The position numbers were made by a program, and so were the translations under genes. A DNA stretch of 64,000 nt, from positions 6,636,943 to 6,700,942 of the forward strand of contig NC_021676.1 in assembly GCF_000247815.1 (NCBI RefSeq). The letters are read 5' to 3'. This stretch comes from Ficedula albicollis. Lineage: Eukaryota > Chordata > Aves > Passeriformes > Muscicapidae. Positions within the stretch are counted from its first letter, which is position 1; every line of letters starts with the position of its first letter. This document shows positions 58,901 through 64,000 of this stretch, piece after piece. Under the pieces are notes generated by a model, which was not told where the DNA came from, searched no databases, and saw only the letters and a program-made list of their open reading frames with translations.

Positions 58901-61900
58901 CCAGAACTTGAGAGATTGCAGGCACATGGAATGGAGTCTGTGAAAGATCTTGGACCAGGATACACTTAGACCACTTGAGAAGTGAACTTGGAACGCAGAA
59001 ACTGTAGGAGCTTGCACGCTGGAAAAAATTTTCTCTGGTTTATTCCTCAGCTGTTTCTGGTCTGGAATCCTCTAGTGATTTGTGCTGTTACATTGCATTT
59101 TTAAAAAAAAAAAGCCAACTGTGCAAGTGGGCTATGCAGTTTTTAACTCTTGCTTTGTTCTTTAAGATATAATTGCAAATGGATTTTAAAAATACCTCTT
59201 AATTTCTGTCATATAACTATATCATTTTATAGTAAAATCAGAACTAATAATTTAATGTTAGGATTGCTGTGCTGACCGCTGTTTTGCTTTTCTTTTGTTT
59301 TTCCTTTTTAGATTCTTCAATTTATACTAAGTTTGATGCGAGGAAATTATATTGTTGGGGTCAAAAGAAAAAGGTAATTACTTGATAGGTCCCAGATCAG
59401 TGTCAGATGTGAATTGTACGGATGAATCAGTTTCTGTTGTGTGACAGGTATTTTTATCACACTTGAGAAAGCCGATGGAAGTTCAGTCAAGCACAAAATA
59501 AATATTTCCTCCTTATCACTTAAACAGGTGGGAAGAGAATATTCTACACATTTTCAATTCCAAAGAGCACAGTTATCAGAAGTGGTAAATCACAAAATGT
59601 GCACGTGTGACTGACTTTTTCCAAACCACAGTGTGTGTGTACTATAGTCTGCCTTCCTGACACACGTTCCCAAAAGCCAGGCTTCTTGGGAGGGCAGGAA
59701 TGATTACTGTTACTGCCTGTCTTTGGCAGTGCTGCAGCTCTTGCCTCTGGCAGTCAGGATGTACTAAGGCTGTGCTTTGTCTCAGGTCTCTCACGGATGC
59801 TGCGGGTGCTTCACCCTCCAAGTACAGTCGGCAGTATGTCCGCATCCCTGTGGAGAGTGGCCAAGCTGTAAGTCTCCCCAGGGGCAGAGGCAGTGGGTTG
59901 GACAGGGTGATACACAGTGATATCAGTCTTCCTCATAGCTACAGATCCCCAAACCTTGCAGTTAAATGTTCTACCTTTTGTAGTGAGCAGCTTTAGAGCA
60001 ACACTCTAGCTGTAAAATCATGCAAATCAGTGCAACTGGTCACAGATAAAATGTGAACAGCAAAGAGAAGCTGCAAGGAGAATGGGGCTTCAGTATGAAA
60101 AAAGAAAAGGTCAGAGCCTGTGGTTTACTCGTTCTGTGCTGTATCTGCAGATGGCTTTTTCTGAACATAGTGCACATGAAGAGGATGGAAACGGTACAGG
60201 TCTGATAATCCGAGATGTCACTGACACCCTGGAAAATGCCACCAATGGCCTCCTTGCTGTGGCACACACAAGTGGCAGAGCCAGGTTTGTCCAAAATATA
60301 TGAAGTATTTGTGCCTGGATTGTTAAATGGATAGTAGTTATGTTAATGTTGGTGGTCCATCTGTATTCTGGAAACATTCACAAACTCTGAATGTCAGTTT
60401 GTGCATGATTGTAGATTCTCCTGTTGTAGATTCTCCTTCTACAGCATGTAGCATTGGTCATTGTCAGAGCTCATGTCTCTTCAGGAGTCCCTGGAGGGCT
60501 GTCAGGCTGATGAGCATTGCAGGTTTAATTTGCTGAGGCTTTTCTGTCTGTTCAACAAATGAACACATACTTGACTTTTCAACAGAGCAGGGATCTGAAG
60601 GCATACATAGGCTTCTAATAACCCAAAATGTATATAGGTTGCTAACAAATCAGGATCTATAGTTTTATCTCCAGTTTCAATACTGCTCTCACTAAACGTA
60701 TCCTAGGGAAGGTATTCTCTGTGTGGCAACAGATTTTACTGAAAACCTATTTAGTTACTAATACCCAGAGTGAAATATGGACTGATTTGGAATCTTTCTT
60801 TCTAGAGTCTCTGTTAGGAGTTTCCCTCCTGCCTAATTCCTATATACTATGTTGCTGCTTTTTGCCTGGGAAAAAGAGGTGCTTTGCTCTGATACATGGT
60901 CTGTGTATAAGCTGTAGTAAGAATCTTCATCTGCTGCTTTGCTCCTTTTTCTAAAGACCAGTTTGTTACTTGAATCCTCGACTGGCCTAATCTTACTAAG
61001 ATTTGGGATACTAAACCTGAAATGAATAGTAATGCAGTTGATAAATTCTCCTGTGTGTTGTTTCTGTTTGGGTCACATTGTAGAGAGCCACAGGCAGCTC
61101 TGGATCCTGGCTTACCTCTTTGTCAAGTATCACAGCCAAGTGAGTTAAATTGTGCAGAACCTGTGCCATCAGTTCCTATAAACGATGTCAGCAAATCCGG
61201 CGAAATAGGCACGGCTGCTGTGGAGCTGCACACTGCACAGCCAAATGCTCCAGAGGACCCTGTGTCAGTAATTGACTCCATCTTGAATGAGAACAACTCT
61301 GGAAACCAAAGTGATCCTTTGCTGGACAGGTATTCACTTGTTTCTGAAGAGAGTTATGCTGTTGTTGATACCTCACGGTATCCTGTTAGAATTTTGGAGG
61401 GTGTGTTGGTTAGGCAGAACATAGGGAATTAGCTTTTGAATTGTCATTGACAAAGTGAATTCTCTTCAGCTTTGTTACTAGGGCTTGAAAAAGCCAAATG
61501 TTGGCATCACACATTGAAAAAGGTTGTGTCCCTGTCACCTTTATGGTACCATATGTGCCTGACTGCTGGTGCATCCATCAGTGTGTCCCATCAGCCCACT
61601 GCTGTCGCTGCCAGGTGCTGCCAAGCTGCAGGTGCAGGGCACTGAGCTCAGGCTGGCATTGTGGGCAATTAGTGGGACCTGCATGTGGATTGTCCTGGTG
61701 GTCATCTCACTGTTCCTTTCCCTCTCTGCCCCTCATTTGTACAAAGCTGTTTGCTGTGTGTCCTGTCAGATCACACAGCCCACAGTGGCTGCAGGAGAGC
61801 TGTAAGAGGACAAAGCTTTACCTCTTGCTCCTACAGCTCTTCTGCCATGGTCAGCAGCAGGTAGGAGGGTCTAGAGTGGTCTCCCAGCACCTATGCAGTC

Positions 61901-63222
61901 TGAGGGCACTGCTTTATCTTCCCTTCTGGGCACTGCAGGATGTGGGCAGTGCCTTGGAACTGCCTGTTCCTCAGTGCTGAGAATTCAGTACAGGAGCTCC
62001 TCATGGCATAACAAGACATGTGTGGGCATTGTGCCTGCAGCTGCCTTCTCAGGTTCTTCACTGTCCCTCATGTCCTGCCCACTGTCCTTGGTAACATGTC
62101 CAGTTTGGCAACAAGCTGGTGTTTCAAAGTAGGAAGAGTTTCTTCAGGCCCAGATTATTTCCAGCCCTTTGCTTATCATTTAATGTCCCAGGCCAAAGCC
62201 ATTGGACCTTTATTTAAAACAGATATTGGTGTGCAGGCTGGGATCTGAGAACATTCACCAGATACTAAAATGAGGGAGGAAGTAGGTATGGAAGGAGGAG
62301 CTGCCTTTTGACCTGATAGCTATAGTTGTGTTCAGATAGTCTTCCTTGTACCTGTAGCTCAAGGAGCTGGAGTGAAAGGTGATAAAGGAATCACCTTGTG
62401 GTTTCATCCATTTGTAAACAACCTGCCCTGTGGGGCAAGAGAAGGGCCTGCCTGCCACCCATGCCTTACAGTGCTATGTAATTTTGTCTTTTTAGAGAGG
62501 AAATTCAGGATTTTCTGAACTGCATCGATGCCAGCCTTGAGGAGCTGCAAGCAATGCTGTCAGGGAAGCAGTACAACTTCGGCGCCGAAGCCTTCAGCGA
62601 CGTGAGTGTCCTCTCACTGTTCCACATTTCTGAGAAATACTGCTCAGGTTGTGTCATGGAATGCTGCTGGTTTATTCCACGTTGAAATGGGTGAGATTTG
62701 AGAGCATCTTGAAAAACAAATAGTTGCAAACAGAATGATTTGTAGGTATTGACAGTGTACAAGGTAATACTGGGGGCCTTTCCCAGGTCATGCAGGATTC
62801 CTGTTCTGCAGAACTGAAGGAGGGGGAAAAAATGAAAAATTTGCCTCACTTCTCCTTCTCAAGCCTAATCACATACCATCACATCCTGACTGTGTATTTG
62901 ATTCAACTGGATGATATGGAGTGAAACTTTGCTGTAGGCCTGGAATCACTGGGAAATAGGGTAACCTTTTCTCCTCCTGTGACCCCAGTTCACTGCCACA
63001 GCTTGAAGCTGCCTGCTGAAGGCCCATGGAGGTGCCACTGTCCCCATGCTTCCGTGGAAGGAGCAGCACTCTGGGTCCTGCAGTCCTTTCAGGAGCTCTC
63101 TGCAGTTTTATGTCAAGAACTTTATTAGTTGACATATGGTCTGGTTTTATTTTCAGACATTTAATCCGGAGCTGCCAGCCCTGGATATGAGCTTGATGGA
63201 AACTCCCTCTGGTATTGAAAAT
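52875..63222 (+). CDS. HSF3: Heat shock factor 3, partial (ten exons; first and last missing)
   Basis: A heat shock transcription factor that trimerises and binds heat shock elements. Ten exons give 378 continuous codons that follow chicken HSF3 closely. The order is: the DNA-binding domain from [16 protein letters not shown] through recognition helix [17 protein letters not shown] (exons 2-3), the HR-A/B leucine-zipper trimerisation region (exons 4-6), the nuclear-localisation-like VGVKRKR (exons 6-7), a central acidic region (exons 8-9) and an HR-C-like segment [17 protein letters not shown] (exon 10). Exons: 52875-52983, 54616-54743, 57600-57724, 58579-58654, 59312-59373, 59786-59867, 60151-60284, 61084-61329, 62496-62601, 63157-63222. 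Exon 1, which should encode about 40 residues up to the start of the domain, is absent from readable sequence. The C-terminal exon(s) lie beyond the right edge. No frameshift or stop was found in the visible exons. Confidence 0.96.
52984..54615 (+). other. HSF3 intron 2
   Basis: About 1.6 kb; no exon or repeat family recognised. Confidence 0.7.
54616..54743 (+). CDS. HSF3: HSF3 coding exon 3: DNA-binding domain end
   Basis: Encodes (Y)[36 protein letters not shown] and KRK, closing the domain. The acceptor is ctctccacag and the donor gtacag. Confidence 0.96.
55870..56100 (-). mobile_element. CR1 LINE fragment (antisense)
   Basis: The plus strand reads cagaatatcagaatggtttg, aattggaaggcactttagag, ggacacctcccactagacca, ggttgctccaagccccatcc and ctgggcagcctgtgccagtg. 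This is the antisense of the CR1 3' region. It lies in an HSF3 intron opposite to the gene. Confidence 0.92.
57473..57560. repeat. Two-copy tandem duplication, 47-bp period
   Basis: Segment starting ggcttggtcctgccctgcag occurs at 57473 and 57520. Each copy ends with ctctccctgcag, a strong splice-acceptor-like string, and the second lies 40 bases before the true acceptor of HSF3 exon 4. Confidence 0.95.
57600..57724 (+). CDS. HSF3: HSF3 coding exon 4: HR-A/B coiled coil
   Basis: Encodes [20 protein letters not shown] and [20 protein letters not shown]. The acceptor is ctattctag and the donor gtagac; it ends in phase 2. A 47-bp duplication with extra acceptor-like motifs lies just upstream. 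Confidence 0.95.
57725..58578 (+). other. HSF3 intron 4, with cryptic exon-like segment
   Basis: About 0.85 kb. It contains a poly-A run near 58191 and the exon-like segment 58301-58374 discussed in the findings. Confidence 0.7.
58579..58654 (+). CDS. HSF3: HSF3 coding exon 5: HR-A/B coiled coil
   Basis: Encodes (R)[19 protein letters not shown] and QKLLSK. The acceptor is gcattgcag and the donor gtacca. Confidence 0.95.
58655..59311 (+). other. HSF3 intron 5
   Basis: About 0.66 kb; nothing recognised. Confidence 0.7.
59312..59373 (+). CDS. HSF3: HSF3 coding exon 6: zipper end and basic motif
   Basis: Encodes [20 protein letters not shown]. The acceptor is ccttttttag and the donor gtaatt; it ends in phase 2. 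Confidence 0.94.
59374..59785 (+). other. HSF3 intron 6
   Basis: About 0.4 kb; nothing recognised. Confidence 0.7.
59786..59867 (+). CDS. HSF3: HSF3 coding exon 7
   Basis: Encodes (R)[19 protein letters not shown] and IPVESGQA. The acceptor is tttgtctcag and the donor gtaagt; it ends in phase 0. Confidence 0.95.
60151..60284 (+). CDS. HSF3: HSF3 coding exon 8
   Basis: Encodes [20 protein letters not shown], then [20 protein letters not shown]. The acceptor is gtatctgcag and the donor gtttgt (weaker); it ends in phase 2. Confidence 0.93.
60285..61083 (+). other. HSF3 intron 8
   Basis: About 0.8 kb; nothing recognised. Confidence 0.7.
61084..61329 (+). CDS. HSF3: HSF3 coding exon 9: central acidic region
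   Basis: Encodes [40 protein letters not shown] and SDPLLD. The acceptor is cacattgtag and the donor gtattc; it ends in phase 2. Reading continues open past the donor for about 100 bases. Confidence 0.94.
61330..62495 (+). other. HSF3 intron 9
   Basis: About 1.2 kb. Open frames occur but none is flanked by phase-compatible splice sites with recognisable protein similarity. Confidence 0.7.
62496..62601 (+). CDS. HSF3: HSF3 coding exon 10: HR-C-like segment
   Basis: Encodes (R)[35 protein letters not shown]. The hydrophobic heptad segment resembles HR-C of HSF2 and HSF3, which holds the trimerisation zipper inactive. The acceptor is gtctttttag and the donor gtgagt. Confidence 0.94.
62602..63156 (+). 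other. HSF3 intron 10
   Basis: About 0.55 kb; nothing recognised. Confidence 0.7.
63157..63222 (+). CDS. HSF3: HSF3 coding exon 11
   Basis: Encodes [20 protein letters not shown] and EN. The acceptor is ttattttcag and the donor gtaaga; phase 0 in and out. The next exon is not found before the window ends. Confidence 0.92.
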
Positions 63223-64000
63223 GTAAGAGTAAGATTTACTGGTGGGGAGGATGAATGTGATGCTGGGAGTTGGATCCTGCTTGATGCACCTCAAGGGTGG
63301 GAATGGGGTTGATGGCACTACTGGTTCATCTCATCCAGCTGACTCCTGGGTTTCAATTATCAGTGTTGGCATGTAAGAATTTAAGAGGGATCTCAAGATA
63401 ATTTCCAGTCCTACATTCCTAGTGCAGTCATACACTTGGAATGCCTGTCTGAAGACTGAAGGAAAAGTACTAAATGAAAACTGTAATGCAATGCACTGTA
63501 GTTGTTCTGAACATGGCTCTGTGGGATTTCCTCAGAAGATACACAGAAGTTCAGCACAAACTTACTTCTCTTGGTCTAGTTCCTAAAATTGATTCATACT
63601 ATTAAAAAAAAAAACAAAGTCCTTGCAAGTGTTATTTTTGTTGTAGTCCTGAAATAATATTTAAATTAGGATTTCCCAGTAAGAAGAGCTTTGGCAGCAA
63701 CTGATGTAAAATGCAGCTGTGTTTAAGCAGTGCCTGCAAAATTCAATTACATGATGAAATAATGTTTAACTGTTACCCTAACAAGACCGATTATAATAAA
63801 GCTTCTGGTTTGGAAGGTAAAACAAATATTTGCTAGTCAGAAACTCTTTTTTTTTAGTAAGTTAAGTTTGTCTATATTTCATTGTGCCTCCTGAGAGCTC
63901 CTGTGTGCAGGCCTTTGTGTGCAACAACAGGCTCATTGCTCAGTCTCTTCCCTCCTCCTTCCACATCTAATTCTGTTAACCAGTCAGTAAACACTTCCAT
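63223..64000 (+). other. HSF3 intron 11 (runs off the window)
   Basis: The tail expected after exon 11 was looked for and not seen, so the last exon(s) should lie to the right. Confidence 0.65.

Noticed and set aside
61498..61980. 160-codon plus-strand frame in HSF3 intron 9
   Set aside because: Cysteine- and serine-rich composition without similarity to HSF3; flanking exons 9 and 10 already join in phase without it.

Overview
This is vertebrate nuclear DNA and almost certainly from a bird, most likely a songbird. All coding sequence is split into exons with GT/AG boundaries. The dispersed repeats are CR1 LINE fragments of avian type. There is also one SINE with a tRNA-Ile-like head and a CR1-like tail, an architecture I know from zebra finch. 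HSF3, a heat shock factor kept in birds, is present. No operon, phage, CRISPR or bacterial feature was found.

Layout. 1-1785 is a nearly perfect 37-bp minisatellite that runs off the left edge. 1786-6800 is gene-free. 6816-11903 (minus strand) holds a four-exon peptide-type GPCR closest to GPR83. 11904-28793 is gene-free apart from repeats, including the SINE at 26783-26919. 28794-47246 (minus strand) holds a complete 20-coding-exon hephaestin gene (HEPH) of about 1,150 codons: a signal peptide, three two-domain multicopper oxidase units, a stalk, one membrane helix and a short basic tail. 47247-52874 is the head-to-head spacer between HEPH and HSF3. It carries CpG-rich sequence interrupted by two extreme C homopolymers of 101 and 1,813 bases. 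52875-63222 (plus strand) holds ten consecutive coding exons of HSF3. Its first coding exon is not in readable sequence and its last lies beyond the right edge.

The order GPR83-like / HEPH / HSF3 matches, as I recall it, the mouse X segment containing Hsf3, Heph and the Gpr165/Pgr15l receptors. This supports orthology. The genes do not form a pathway: HEPH is a membrane ferroxidase for iron export, HSF3 a stress transcription factor, and the receptor a class A GPCR. Their closeness is conserved synteny, although HEPH and HSF3 are divergently arranged around one CpG-rich area.

The most notable observations are these. The expected first exon of HSF3 is missing exactly where an uninterrupted 1.8-kb poly-C tract sits, which is probably an assembly or sequencing artefact. 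A cryptic frame-shifting exon-like segment lies in an HSF3 intron. There are many two-copy tandem duplications of 47-157 bp, one of which duplicates splice-acceptor-like sequence just upstream of an HSF3 exon. One HEPH splice donor cannot be settled from sequence. I see no convincing new biological system here. Exon coordinates were derived by hand from splice motifs, reading phase and remembered family sequences, so single-base errors are possible.
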